A stretch of DNA of 64,000 bases from Cyanobacteria bacterium TGS_CYA1 (GTDB taxonomy: Bacteria > Cyanobacteriota > Vampirovibrionia > Obscuribacterales > Obscuribacteraceae), in assembly GCA_026129135.1 (NCBI GenBank), contig JAHCIQ010000001.1, positions 855,226 to 919,225 of the forward strand. The letters run 5' to 3'. The notes beneath the pieces are model-generated. The model was not told the origin of the DNA and did not search any database. It saw only the letters and a program-made list of their open reading frames with translations. Shown piece after piece: positions 51,072 to 58,413 of this stretch. Numbering within the stretch: position 1 is the stretch's first letter; every line of letters begins with the position of its first letter. The position numbers and the translations under genes were made by a program.

Positions 51072-51100
51072 TGTATATTCCCTAGAAACTGGGTGGTAAA
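51072..51100 (-). promoter_or_regulatory. Candidate proximal promoter of the 9890-aa gene
   Basis: Reading the minus strand, TTTACC (51100-51095) is followed after exactly 17 bases by TATACA (51077-51072). Each hexamer matches four of six sigma-70 consensus positions. It would give a 5' UTR of roughly 40 nt before the TTG start. Confidence 0.4.
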
Positions 51101-51249
51101 CCCAAAAAAATGGTGGAAAAGCCCACTGTGTGAGGTTTTTAGTCGGTATGGAAGTCATTGGGTCGTGACAAACTAAGGCCTTATATCAGCCACGACGCGT
51201 AGTAAGTAATAGTAAGGATTCCGAGCGCACAAAGATGGATGGTTCATCA

Positions 51250-51278
51250 AAACTAACACCATCGATTTATGATGTCAA
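51250..51278 (-). promoter_or_regulatory. Candidate distal promoter of the 9890-aa gene
   Basis: On the minus strand a perfect -35 TTGACA (51278-51273) lies 17 bases from TAGTTT (51255-51250), a fair -10. Transcription from here would leave a leader of a little over 200 nt, which could carry regulation. Confidence 0.45.
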
Positions 51279-51354
51279 GTTGAATTAATCCCCACCAAAT
51301 TGCCAAAAGTGCAACCGGGAGGGGATCAAAAATAGATTCAGTTACGAGCCGTTT

Positions 51355-52524
51355 TTAGTTCAACATCGGCGCAGACGTTGTTCTATCTGCCTTGTCTTGA
51401 GCGGCGATGCGCAGTACTCTCGAGCGTCCAGCTTCGAGTACAAAGAGTGCTCCATCATTTCCAAACGCAATTCCAGTTGGATTGACCAGTCCTTTGAGAA
51501 ACTCTTCGGCTTTGCCTTCGCGGTTGATGCGAATGACGCAGCCCTGTCTGCCAAGCGTGACATACAATCTGCCAAGACTGTCGATGGTGAGATTTCCGTC
51601 GTATCCATCGGCAAAGTTGAAACTGTCCGAGTCGGCAACTGTGATGCGAGAAATCTCGCGACCATCAAAAGAGCGTTTGACTACAGAGCCGCTTGAGTGT
51701 TCGAGGCACCACAAGAAGCCATCGGGATCTAGAAGCAGTCCTTGGGTTCCATTGCCTGGTCCGCCTACTATTGCTTCGTACTCGCCACCTTTGTCGATTT
51801 TGAAAATGCCACCAGTGTTCGATGGGAAATTAGCGACATAAACTTCTTCGCGTGGTCCAATTGCAATATCCGAAAGGAAAGTGCCACCGCCAGTCTTACT
51901 GCCGTCTAACTGTGCCAGGATGCGACCAGATTTGTTTGGATCTATTTTGTATATGGTACCTTGGATGGTGGCAACATACAAAACGCCTTTGCGGTCGAAA
52001 CGCAATCCAGAAATCGTGCAATTGCCTCTGATACGCGCATACTCGCTGGTTTGACCTGTGCTGTCAACGAACCAAACGCTACCGTCGCAGGAGAAATAAA
52101 TTCCACCTGGTCCAGAAGTCATACGCGAAAATCTGTTCGAATAAGATGCATTGAGTTGAGAAAGAATTTTGACACCGTAACCGCGAGGCGCATCGGGCAA
52201 ATCTATAACTGATCCTACTGAACCGTTATTTCTCTTGGTGCCGCGGCTACTAGGAAGACTGTCTTCGCCAGAATCGTAAACTTCGATTTCTTCGCCTACT
52301 TCGGCTGTCGTGATGTCGATGTGCAAAATGAGATGGAGAGGGACTAATATGCGACGGATATGAATTTGACCATCGCTCTCGTGCGAGTAGGACTCGACGT
52401 CAATATGGTCGTGGTCGACACCAAGGACCCGTCCGGTCACTGTATTATGACAACCCATGCCATACCAGATTTGAATCTTCTGTCGGTTTTCTACGAAGCT
52501 TTGAAGTCTGGTTCTGAAACTCAT
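51355..52524 (-). CDS. NHL/SMP-30-type beta-propeller protein with Lsm-like N-terminal domain
   Basis: A 389-aa protein. Residues about 1-75 (RQKIQIWYGMGCHNTVTG, RVLGVDHDHIDVESY, then IRRILVPLHLILHIDI) have the strand pattern of an Sm/Lsm-like small barrel. A Ser/Arg/Asn-rich linker follows (about 80-105), then a six-bladed-propeller-like region with repeated blade motifs: GIYFSCDGSVWFVDS, GVLYVATIQGTIYKIDP, EVYVANFPSNTGGIFKID, GFLWCLEHSSGSVVKRS, GRLYVTLGRQGCVIRIN and GALFVLEAGRSRVLRI. Such propellers bind ligands or act as lactonases; no metal site is obvious. The ATG at 52524 has AAGG five bases upstream. It lies 60 bp after rsfS on the same strand, likely co-transcribed. No signal peptide, so probably cytoplasmic. 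Function unknown. Confidence 0.8.
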   Translation of the reverse strand: MSFRTRLQSFVENRQKIQIWYGMGCHNTVTGRVLGVDHDHIDVESYSHESDGQIHIRRILVPLHLILHIDITTAEVGEEIEVYDSGEDSLPSSRGTKRNNGSVGSVIDLPDAPRGYGVKILSQLNASYSNRFSRMTSGPGGIYFSCDGSVWFVDSTGQTSEYARIRGNCTISGLRFDRKGVLYVATIQGTIYKIDPNKSGRILAQLDGSKTGGGTFLSDIAIGPREEVYVANFPSNTGGIFKIDKGGEYEAIVGGPGNGTQGLLLDPDGFLWCLEHSSGSVVKRSFDGREISRITVADSDSFNFADGYDGNLTIDSLGRLYVTLGRQGCVIRINREGKAEEFLKGLVNPTGIAFGNDGALFVLEAGRSRVLRIAAQDKADRTTSAPMLN

Positions 52525-52584
52525 TTGACCTTGTCCCCTTGTCCCTTTTAATTGTGCGCTCTGTCAATTATTCGACACTGATGC

Positions 52585-52974
52585 CTAGTCTACTTTTATT
52601 TCTAACCGGTCACATTCCTTTTCCCAATCTACTAATAGGGCATGATTCCAAAATTGCTCGAGTCGATAATACTCTCTTTCTTGACTTTGTAGAACGTGAA
52701 CAATCACGTCGCCGAAGTCTAATAGTACCCATCTAGCCTCACTCATTCCTTCTAAGGATTTCGTTTTCTCACCTTGCTTGCCCAGGGTTTCCCTGACAGA
52801 CTCGGCGATGGCTTTGACTTGAGCTTTGGATTCTCCTCCAGTAAACACGAAATAGTCAGCAAGCAGAGTAACTTGTTTGACATCGAGGACGACGATTGAA
52901 TTCGCCTTTTTAGCCTCGGCTGCCGCAGCACAATATAGTGCAGTTTTTAACGAATCTCCTGATGAATTTCGCAC
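52585..52974 (-). CDS. rsfS: Ribosomal silencing factor RsfS
   Basis: A 129-aa protein of the RsfS/YbeB/Iojap family, which binds ribosomal protein uL14 and blocks joining of the ribosomal subunits when nutrients are short. Conserved family signatures are visible: a helix rich in Ala (TALYCAAAAEAKKANS), IVVLDVKQVTLLADYFVF, SKAQVKAIAESV, then WVLLDFGDVIVHVLQSQERE and YYRLEQFW near the C-terminus. The length is normal. The start is a GTG at 52974; no better in-frame start is present. A 13-codon ORF ends on this start (see separate entry). The gene is divergent from hup and is followed on the same strand by the beta-propeller gene. Confidence 0.93.
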   Translation of the reverse strand: MRNSSGDSLKTALYCAAAAEAKKANSIVVLDVKQVTLLADYFVFTGGESKAQVKAIAESVRETLGKQGEKTKSLEGMSEARWVLLDFGDVIVHVLQSQEREYYRLEQFWNHALLVDWEKECDRLEIKVD

Positions 52975-53015
52975 TATGCTCGCTTTGTTGATCCCGGTAA
53001 TTTTGTTGTTCCCAT
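52974..53015 (-). CDS. Possible 13-residue leader peptide upstream of rsfS
   Basis: On the minus strand an ATG (53015-53013), preceded by GGAGAG a few bases upstream, opens a 13-codon frame (MGTTKLPGSTKRA) whose TAG stop shares its G with the GTG start of rsfS (TAGTG). The ribosome site is better than any directly before rsfS. It may couple rsfS translation or simply be chance. Confidence 0.35.
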   Translation of the reverse strand: MGTTKLPGSTKRA

Positions 53016-53242
53016 TTTCTCTCCAAATTCACCTAAGAAATTGAAGATCACCAGTCTGTAAGCGGAATACGGTCCTCTTTGCCACTTGACTTTCTCATTA
53101 CATCTTACGACAAAGTGAACTTAAAAACCACTTTTTTATCACAGGATACTTGTTTCCAGGTTTTCAGTGCGCTATTCTTGCTCCTCACGTGGATGGAAAC
53201 AGAACACCACACGCTCAAATAAAGCTTGAGGGTAAGCCAAGG

Positions 53243-53250
53243 TAAGGAGG
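53243..53250 (+). promoter_or_regulatory. Strong ribosome binding site of hup
   Basis: TAAGGAGG lies 7 bases before the GTG at 53258 and fixes that start. It is the strongest Shine-Dalgarno sequence in the window, as expected for an abundant DNA-binding protein. Confidence 0.85.
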
Positions 53251-53257
53251 AATCTCT

Positions 53258-53536
53258 GTGAATAAAGCCGATCTAGCTGCTGCAATAGCTAGCCGTACAA
53301 ACAATACAAAGAAAGCCGTAGAAGAAATGCTTCAGGCTCTCACCGATGTAGTCGTTGAAACCGTTGCCAAAGGCGACCGTGTCACCCTGGTCGGATTTGG
53401 TACTTTCGAACGTCGCAGCCGCAACGCTCGTGAAACCAACAACCCACAAAAACCCGGCGAGAAAATCAAAGTACCCGCAAAACGCGTACCTGCTTTCTCA
53501 CCTGGTAAAGAGTTCAAAGATCGCGTCAACGGCTAA
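53258..53536 (+). CDS. hup: HU-family DNA-binding protein
   Basis: A 92-aa HU/IHF-family protein that bends and compacts DNA as a dimer. It begins MNKADLAAAIASRT, has the dimerisation helices (KKAVEEMLQALTDVV), the signature VTLVGFGTFERRSRNAR, the DNA-contacting arm with the conserved proline in NPQKPGEKIKVPAKR, and the C-terminal helix FSPGKEFKDRVNG. The length is typical for HU. The GTG start is set by TAAGGAGG 7 bases upstream. The gene stands alone between divergent rsfS and a convergent TPR gene, with a strong terminator 33 bp after the stop. Whether it is HU or a lineage paralogue cannot be told here. Confidence 0.95.
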   Translation: MNKADLAAAIASRTNNTKKAVEEMLQALTDVVVETVAKGDRVTLVGFGTFERRSRNARETNNPQKPGEKIKVPAKRVPAFSPGKEFKDRVNG

Positions 53537-53569
53537 TTTAGCTAGTTGCTGTAATCAATAGACTTATAA

Positions 53570-53598
53570 AAAAGGAGGAGCTTCTCGCTCCTCCTTTT
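53570..53598. terminator. Bidirectional intrinsic terminator between hup and the TPR gene
   Basis: A perfect 12-bp stem, AAAAGGAGGAGC (53570-53581) with GCTCCTCCTTTT (53587-53598) around a TTCTC loop. The A-run on one side and T-run on the other let it work in both directions, ending hup (plus) and the His-rich TPR gene (minus), whose stop codon lies at its edge. Confidence 0.9.
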
Positions 53599-54685
53599 AG
53601 TTTTCTTCTTTATCTGTCGAACTTGATTCGTCTTTGTCCTGGAACATAGACTCGTCTTCGAACTCAGACTCCCCTGGCTTGTCATACTCGGTTGGACCAG
53701 GCTCGGTCATAGGCTCACGATTTTTATAGTCATCCTTATTTATACGATTAAGCTCGACCGCTAATTTTTTCTCGCGACGAGCGTCCGAATCTTTTCCGGC
53801 CTTCTCATAAAGAAGCGCGAGTATCATTCTCAGACGTGGTTCTTTGGGGTTCTGAGCTACTGCATCGCGCGCCTTGCTCAAAGCCAAAGGCATTTGTCCG
53901 TGCCCTGCCAGAAGCGAAATTAGCCTGATATGAGCAGGTACGAATTTGGGATTGGCTCTCACGCATCGACCATACGAATCTCTTGCTGACTTCCAGTCAG
54001 GAGGATTCTTGGCTTCGTATGCCTGGGCGAGTTCGTATTCCGAAAATAATTCAAGCGTGCCGGGCGTCCGATTTTTCTGGAAACGACGAGCATCTGTAAA
54101 CAAGGATGACGATTCGCTCAATTTATTTATCGACGAATCTGCATCACCTTGCAAGCGGGTGTTGATTCCTTGATCCATAAGCGCATATGCACTTGACTGG
54201 GTCGAATAATTTGATTGACGTTGGGCGAGCTCTTGTTTTTCTTCTTCGCTAAGCGTCGGCTCAATAGCCTGGGGTTCGGGTGGTGGAGATTTGTGATGAA
54301 CTTCGTGATGAATTTCACGATGTGATTCATGATGTGCTTTCTCGTGATGCTTGCCGTGGTGTTTTTCATGACGAGATTCATGGTGCTTATCGGGCTTTCC
54401 ATGACGTTTTTCAGAAGCTTTGTGTTTGTCGTGCTTGCTTTGACGTTCAGAATTCTTGAAAGAAATACTGCTGTTTTTCTTTCTCGAAGTTTTGGACGAA
54501 TTGCCAGAAGCTTTGGCCCTGGTTGAGTTTTTGTTATTTGAAGCAGTCTTGGATTTTTTTGCCTGAGCTGGCAAGTCAAGCCAATTGCACTCGACAGTTG
54601 CAGCTGTCAGGTGACAGGCTACAACTATCGATAGAGTTTTGCATAATCTGCTCAAGTTTATTTGGCAGGATTTTTGGCTTCGCAC
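53597..54685 (-). CDS. Exported histidine-rich TPR-like protein
   Basis: A 362-aa protein. An N-terminal hydrophobic stretch (LSIVVACHLTAATV, then LDLPAQA) reads as a signal peptide. A long basic, low-complexity region follows, with about fifteen histidines in KHHESRHEKHHGKHHEKAHH and neighbouring sequence, which could bind metal ions. Residues about 150-300 contain helical pairs like TPR units (YALMDQGINTRLQGDAD, YELAQAYEAKNPPDWKSARD, IRLISLLAGHGQMPLALSKA, RMILALLYEKAGKDSDARRE). The C-terminus is acidic. The start may be GTG at 54685, overlapping pnp by 28 bp, or an in-frame TTG at 54655 just after the pnp stop, which gives a more compact signal peptide. It probably shares the pnp transcript. 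Function unknown. Confidence 0.75.
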   Translation of the reverse strand: MRSQKSCQINLSRLCKTLSIVVACHLTAATVECNWLDLPAQAKKSKTASNNKNSTRAKASGNSSKTSRKKNSSISFKNSERQSKHDKHKASEKRHGKPDKHHESRHEKHHGKHHEKAHHESHREIHHEVHHKSPPPEPQAIEPTLSEEEKQELAQRQSNYSTQSSAYALMDQGINTRLQGDADSSINKLSESSSLFTDARRFQKNRTPGTLELFSEYELAQAYEAKNPPDWKSARDSYGRCVRANPKFVPAHIRLISLLAGHGQMPLALSKARDAVAQNPKEPRLRMILALLYEKAGKDSDARREKKLAVELNRINKDDYKNREPMTEPGPTEYDKPGESEFEDESMFQDKDESSSTDKEEN

Positions 54686-56814
54686 TCTGCTTTTTCTGCT
54701 TCAGTTACTTCTTTCATTGTGAGGTTGATGCGATTTCTGTCGTCGATTTCTCTGACTTTGACAACTACTTTCTGACCAACTTCAACAACTTCTTCCACTT
54801 TAGCCACGCGGCGATTCTCAAGCTGGGAGATATGAACCATACCTTCTTTGCCCGGAAGAATCTCGACGAATGCTCCAACTGGAATAATGCGTGTAACTGT
54901 TCCCATGTATATATCACCAGCTTTAGCACGTTTGACTAAACGCAGGATCATATCTCTTGCAGTCTCTCCACCAGTTCCATTTACCGAACCGATAACAATT
55001 GTTCCGTCATCAGCAATGTCAATAGTGGCGCCAGTTTCTTCGATGATACGACGGATCATTTTTCCGCCTGGTCCGATTACTGTTCCGATATCACCTTGAT
55101 CAATTTGAATAGTTATGAGGCGAGGAGCCCATTTGGAGAGTTCGGGACGTGGCTTGTCGATAACCGCTTCCATCTTGTCGATAATATGAATACGGCCGCG
55201 ACGAGCTTGTTCAAGAGCCACGCGCATGATTTCAATTGAAATACCTTGCACTTTGATGTCCATTTGCAAAGCTGTGATTCCTTCGCGTGAGCCGGTGACT
55301 TTGAAGTCCATGTCGCCGAGGAAATCTTCAAGACCTTGAATGTCTGAAAGAATCGCGAATTTGTCGTCTTCCAGAATGAGACCCATAGCGATACCACCTA
55401 CGGTGTACAGTAGTGGAACGCCTGCATCCATCAATGCAAGACTCGAACCGCATGTCGATGCCATCGATGTTGAACCGTTTGATTCGAGCACTTCGGACAC
55501 TACACGCAATACATAAGGAAATTCGTCCTGAGGCGGAAGCACTGGAATAAGTGCACGTTCAGCAAGGGCACCGTGACCTATTTCACGACGACCAGCGCCG
55601 CGCATTGGTTTTACTTCGCCGACCGAGAAGCCGGGGAAGTTGTAGTGGTGCATATATTTCTTTTCGGTCTGAGGATCGATAGAATCGAGTTTCTGTGCGT
55701 CGCCAGCTATACCTAAAGTTGCAATCGAGAGCACCTGGGTTGTTCCACGGGTAAACAAACCGGTTCCGTGAGCGCGAGGCAATAAACCAACTTCAACTGT
55801 GATTGGTCTGATTTCATCGCATTTGCGACCATCGGCGCGAAGTCCAGAATCGAGCACTTGAGCGCGCATCAAAGACGCTTCGAGTTCTTCCATCTGAGCC
55901 ATGATGAATTTTTTAGAGAGCTTTCTTAGCTCATCTTCTTCAGGCAAACTTTCAATATGATCGGTTATCGCTTTTAAAGCTGCTTCGATGTGCTTTGCGC
56001 GAACTGACTTGACAGTTACTGCATTCATCGAAGCTTTCAAATGCTCAGTCGCTTTTTCTTCGATTATTTTGGTCAGTGCTTCGTTTTTAACTTCTTCAGG
56101 AGCTTCTTTTTTGACTACGCCAAGACGAGCTGCAAGTTCGAGCTGTGCTTCTACCTGTTTCTTAATGAGCTTGTGAGCGTAATCAATCGCTTTGAGAACA
56201 TCTTGTTCCGATACCAGTTTGCATCCAGCTTCAACCATCATGATTGAATCTGCTGTTCCAGCAACAACAATATCGAGGTCTGACTGATCGAGTTCTTCAT
56301 AAGAAGGATTAGGGATCATTTTTCCATCGATACGTCCAACACGCACAGCACCAATTGGTCCCATGAATGGAACACCTGCAAGCACCGTGGCAACAGAAGC
56401 GCCAAGCATGGCAAGTGTGTCGGGTGGTGCTGCGTGATCGGCGCTCATTACCGTTGCGACGATTTGCACATCATTTCTATAGCTATAAGGAAAGAGTGGA
56501 CGAATAGGACGGTCAATCAAACGGCTTGTAAGAATGGCTTTGTCTGGTGCTTTTCCTTCGCGACGGGGAAAACTTCCCGGTACGCGACCGACAGCGTAAA
56601 GCTTTTCTTCGTAGTCTACGAGCAATGGAAAGAAATCGATGCCTTCGCGTGGTTCTTTCGACTCGGTACATGTGACGAGTACCATTGTCTCTCCGCAAGT
56701 GACTTCGCAAGCACCACTTGCTTGTTTTGCCATGCGTCCTGTTCTAATCGAAACTGTTTTGCCCTCAACATCGATGTCAATCGTTTGTTGTTGAGCGTTG
56801 CTTACGCTTACCAC
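54658..56814 (-). CDS. pnp: Polyribonucleotide nucleotidyltransferase (PNPase)
   Basis: A 718-aa phosphorolytic 3'-5' exoribonuclease, normally a trimer and part of RNA decay. Two RNase PH-like domains surround a helical domain: the first has YAVGRVPGSFPRREGK and FMGPIGAVRVGRIDG, the second has TRGTTQVLSIATLG, GAGRREIGHGALAERAL and SNGSTSMASTCGSSLALMD (active-site region). A KH domain follows (IGPGGKMIRRIIEETGATI), then an S1 domain (GTVTRIIPVGAFVEILPGKE, MVHISQLENRR). The order and length are standard. The start is a GTG with AGAGG (56823-56827) eight bases upstream. It lies after rpsO, the classical rpsO-pnp arrangement. Confidence 0.98.
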   Translation of the reverse strand: MVSVSNAQQQTIDIDVEGKTVSIRTGRMAKQASGACEVTCGETMVLVTCTESKEPREGIDFFPLLVDYEEKLYAVGRVPGSFPRREGKAPDKAILTSRLIDRPIRPLFPYSYRNDVQIVATVMSADHAAPPDTLAMLGASVATVLAGVPFMGPIGAVRVGRIDGKMIPNPSYEELDQSDLDIVVAGTADSIMMVEAGCKLVSEQDVLKAIDYAHKLIKKQVEAQLELAARLGVVKKEAPEEVKNEALTKIIEEKATEHLKASMNAVTVKSVRAKHIEAALKAITDHIESLPEEDELRKLSKKFIMAQMEELEASLMRAQVLDSGLRADGRKCDEIRPITVEVGLLPRAHGTGLFTRGTTQVLSIATLGIAGDAQKLDSIDPQTEKKYMHHYNFPGFSVGEVKPMRGAGRREIGHGALAERALIPVLPPQDEFPYVLRVVSEVLESNGSTSMASTCGSSLALMDAGVPLLYTVGGIAMGLILEDDKFAILSDIQGLEDFLGDMDFKVTGSREGITALQMDIKVQGISIEIMRVALEQARRGRIHIIDKMEAVIDKPRPELSKWAPRLITIQIDQGDIGTVIGPGGKMIRRIIEETGATIDIADDGTIVIGSVNGTGGETARDMILRLVKRAKAGDIYMGTVTRIIPVGAFVEILPGKEGMVHISQLENRRVAKVEEVVEVGQKVVVKVREIDDRNRINLTMKEVTEAEKAECEAKNPAK

Positions 56815-56928
56815 GTCTATTACCTCTTTGATTTCTACTTTTGTTCTTTTCTAAAATTGATGCCACGCAACGCCAGCCCGTAGCAAGAAACTGCTGCGAC
56901 TGAAAGACGTTGGATGCGAATAAATGCC

Positions 56929-56967
56929 AAAAACTCGGCTCTGCTTATCTGCGCAGACCGAGTTTTT
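56929..56967 (-). terminator. Intrinsic terminator overlapping the end of rpsO
   Basis: On the minus strand a 10-bp stem pairs AAAAACTCGG with CCGAGTTTTT, with an inner TCTGC/GCAGA pairing, ending in a T-run. The rpsO stop codon lies within the hairpin. It should attenuate transcription from rpsO into pnp. Confidence 0.8.
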
Positions 56968-57214
56968 CGATTAATGATTTGTAGCGGTCGTGGTTGACTT
57001 TGTTTAAGTATTGAAGAAGTCTTCTTCTTTTACCAACCATCATGAGCAGACCACGTCTGGAATGAAAATCTTTGTTGTGGGTGCGGAGGTGCTCGGTCAA
57101 TTCGTTGATTCGAACCGTCAAGAGAGCTACCTGTACTTCCGGGGAACCTGTGTCTTTGTCATCGCGGCGATTGGTGGCGATGATTTCTTTCTTCTGTTCT
57201 AGTGCTAGTCCCAT
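56945..57214 (-). CDS. rpsO: 30S ribosomal protein uS15
   Basis: Ribosomal protein S15, which binds 16S rRNA early in assembly of the 30S platform. The sequence shows the family core [20 protein letters not shown], then [20 protein letters not shown] and [17 protein letters not shown]. From the ATG at 57214 ([15 protein letters not shown]) the protein is 89 aa, the usual length. A TTG at 57223 would add three residues and is less likely. It lies upstream of pnp with a terminator overlapping its stop, and downstream of the ferredoxin gene's terminator, with its own candidate promoter. Confidence 0.97.
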   Translation of the reverse strand: MGLALEQKKEIIATNRRDDKDTGSPEVQVALLTVRINELTEHLRTHNKDFHSRRGLLMMVGKRRRLLQYLNKVNHDRYKSLIEKLGLRR

Positions 57215-57273
57215 TTCTTCCAAATTTCCGTTAATTAGCTATAGATATTACGCATTTCTTGTATCAGGTGGAC

Positions 57274-57282
57274 ATAATATCA
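57274..57282 (-). promoter_or_regulatory. Candidate extended -10 promoter of rpsO
   Basis: TGATATTAT on the minus strand is an extended -10 element (TG-n-TATTAT, five of six to consensus). No good -35 is seen, which is tolerable for extended -10 promoters. It would give a 5' UTR of about 50 nt. Confidence 0.4.
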
Positions 57283-57337
57283 CAATAAGCCCGTAATATC
57301 GGGGTTTTGGGTTTGAATGCTAAAGAACATTAAGCAT

Positions 57338-57368
57338 AAAAAACCGCCACCAGGCGGACCTGATGGCG
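57338..57368 (-). terminator. Intrinsic terminator after the ferredoxin gene
   Basis: On the minus strand CGCCATCAGG pairs with CCTGGTGGCG (10 bp including one T-G wobble) around TCCG, followed by G and six T residues. It lies 26 bp beyond the ferredoxin stop. Confidence 0.88.
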
Positions 57369-57393
57369 ATTAACAGACTTTAGGAAAAGCTAA

Positions 57394-57618
57394 TTACTGT
57401 TGTTGTAATTCGGGTTTCCATTCATCCAGGATGGCGCCTTCGATGGGGCATACCGACAAGCATGCTCCACAATCGATGCATGTAGCGTCATCGATGTAGG
57501 TAAATTTGGTACCTTTACCATTTGTTTTCCCTTCAGCCCAGTGAATACACTCCACAGGACAGACCGGAATACAATCTGCGATGCCTTCGCAGAGTTCGGC
57601 AACTATTGTATAAGCCAT
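57394..57618 (-). CDS. Two-cluster iron-sulfur ferredoxin
   Basis: A 74-aa electron carrier. The first cluster ligands are in CEGIADCIPVCPVECI (Cys10, 16, 20, 24; the C-x5-C-x3-C spacing is that of the [3Fe-4S] or [4Fe-4S] site of seven- or eight-iron ferredoxins). The second is a classical CIDCGACLSVCP (Cys47, 50, 53, 57). The sequence between (IHWAEGKTNGKGTKFTYIDD) closely resembles, from memory, a small ferredoxin common in cyanobacteria. GAGGAG at 57628-57633 lies 9 bases before the ATG. It is a single-gene unit with a strong terminator. Its redox partner is not indicated by the neighbours. Confidence 0.95.
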   Translation of the reverse strand: MAYTIVAELCEGIADCIPVCPVECIHWAEGKTNGKGTKFTYIDDATCIDCGACLSVCPIEGAILDEWKPELQQQ

Positions 57619-57680
57619 TTTTGCAAACTCCTCACAGTGTTTTTTACACTAATAAAGAAAACTCAAGTTCATACTACCCT

Positions 57681-57709
57681 ATTTAAATAGCAATCATCAC
57701 GCTTGGCAA
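57681..57709 (-). promoter_or_regulatory. Candidate promoter of the ferredoxin gene
   Basis: On the minus strand TTGCCA (57709-57704) is followed after 17 bases by TTAAAT (57686-57681), giving five and four of six consensus matches. It would place the start of transcription about 55 nt before the ATG. Confidence 0.45.
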
Positions 57710-57802
57710 GGCTTGGAATAACAAGAAAATTGATGTAAAGAAGCCACGCAAATGAGTTATTTCAAGAGAAAATATACAGAGGTAGGCATAGGATAATTCG
57801 AA

Positions 57803-58105
57803 ATGAGCGATGTCAAGCAAAACGTAAAATTGAAAGTATATAACGCTTCCGGCGAAGACGTGGGATATTTCCTCAATCCCGCCGTTTCAAGCTTTCCAGA
57901 CGGCGATTATGAAATTTCAGGCGAATTCTACACGCCTGGCGGTGAGCTTATTAAGAAACTAGAGTTCAACCCCCAATCGCTTCCTTATAATGCAGACGCA
58001 AGCGCGGTGAGCAATATTAGCCACAAAAAACTATACGGCGTATATGTTCAGCGTGGACGTCAACCGGTCAAAATGACCGCCAACGCTACAGAGCGGGCAC
58101 TTTAA
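57803..58105 (+). CDS. Hypothetical protein, 100 aa
   Basis: I do not recognise a family. The protein is soluble and probably mostly beta: LKVYNASGEDVGYFLNP, DGDYEISGEFYTPGGELI and KLYGVYVQRGRQPVKM look like strands joined by Gly/Asn turns. There is no signal peptide, membrane segment or cysteine. AGGA at 57790-57793 lies 9 bases before the ATG. It is divergent from the ferredoxin gene and is followed by a hairpin at 58135-58157, so it is likely transcribed alone. Confidence 0.75.
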   Translation: MSDVKQNVKLKVYNASGEDVGYFLNPAVSSFPDGDYEISGEFYTPGGELIKKLEFNPQSLPYNADASAVSNISHKKLYGVYVQRGRQPVKMTANATERAL

Positions 58106-58134
58106 GCCAAAATTCGTCAACAAAATCCAAAAGA

Positions 58135-58157
58135 AAAGCAGCCGGTAGGGCTGCTTT
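58135..58157 (+). terminator. Terminator-like hairpin after the 100-aa gene
   Basis: AAAGCAGCC (58135-58143) pairs perfectly with GGCTGCTTT (58149-58157) around GGTAG. The T-run is only three bases, so termination may be inefficient. Confidence 0.6.
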
Positions 58158-58413
58158 CCTCGGGTCTAATTGTTGGTCTAGACGAAAAATCTTCCTTTCT
58201 TAGTAATTACGTGTGGGGCGGTTACGTAGTTATGTCTTACAAGGGAGCATTGGTTGGTGAAAGAATTACCTTTGGTCTTTGGGGGAAGCCCGGCTCCAAC
58301 AATCTCTGTATTATTTATACCAATCAGGCGGGCATGGAAGAATATAGACGAACCCGAACATGTGTATATGGGCACCCATATTCTTTGTGCGACCCAGTAT
58401 CATTTAATTGCTT
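58158..58413 (+). other. Intergenic region before the LuxR-type regulator
   Basis: About 256 bp after the hairpin with no convincing gene. A 68-codon frame from 58211 reads through into the regulator start in another frame, with no ribosome site or recognisable protein. No clear sigma-70 promoter or Shine-Dalgarno sequence is seen before the ATG at 58414. Confidence 0.45.

Larger units (their letters stand above)
51028..51354 (-). other. Intergenic region upstream of the 9890-aa gene
   Basis: A 327-bp non-coding stretch between the propeller gene's stop and the giant gene's TTG start, both on the minus strand. It holds the two candidate promoters listed separately. I see no strong intrinsic terminator after the propeller gene, so read-through into the giant gene is possible. 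No Shine-Dalgarno-like sequence is evident directly before the TTG. Confidence 0.6.

Noticed and set aside
56434..56883. Plus-strand frame of 149 codons opposite pnp
   Set aside because: The sense strand is well-conserved PNPase; the antisense frame shows only aromatic/Cys-rich shadow sequence.
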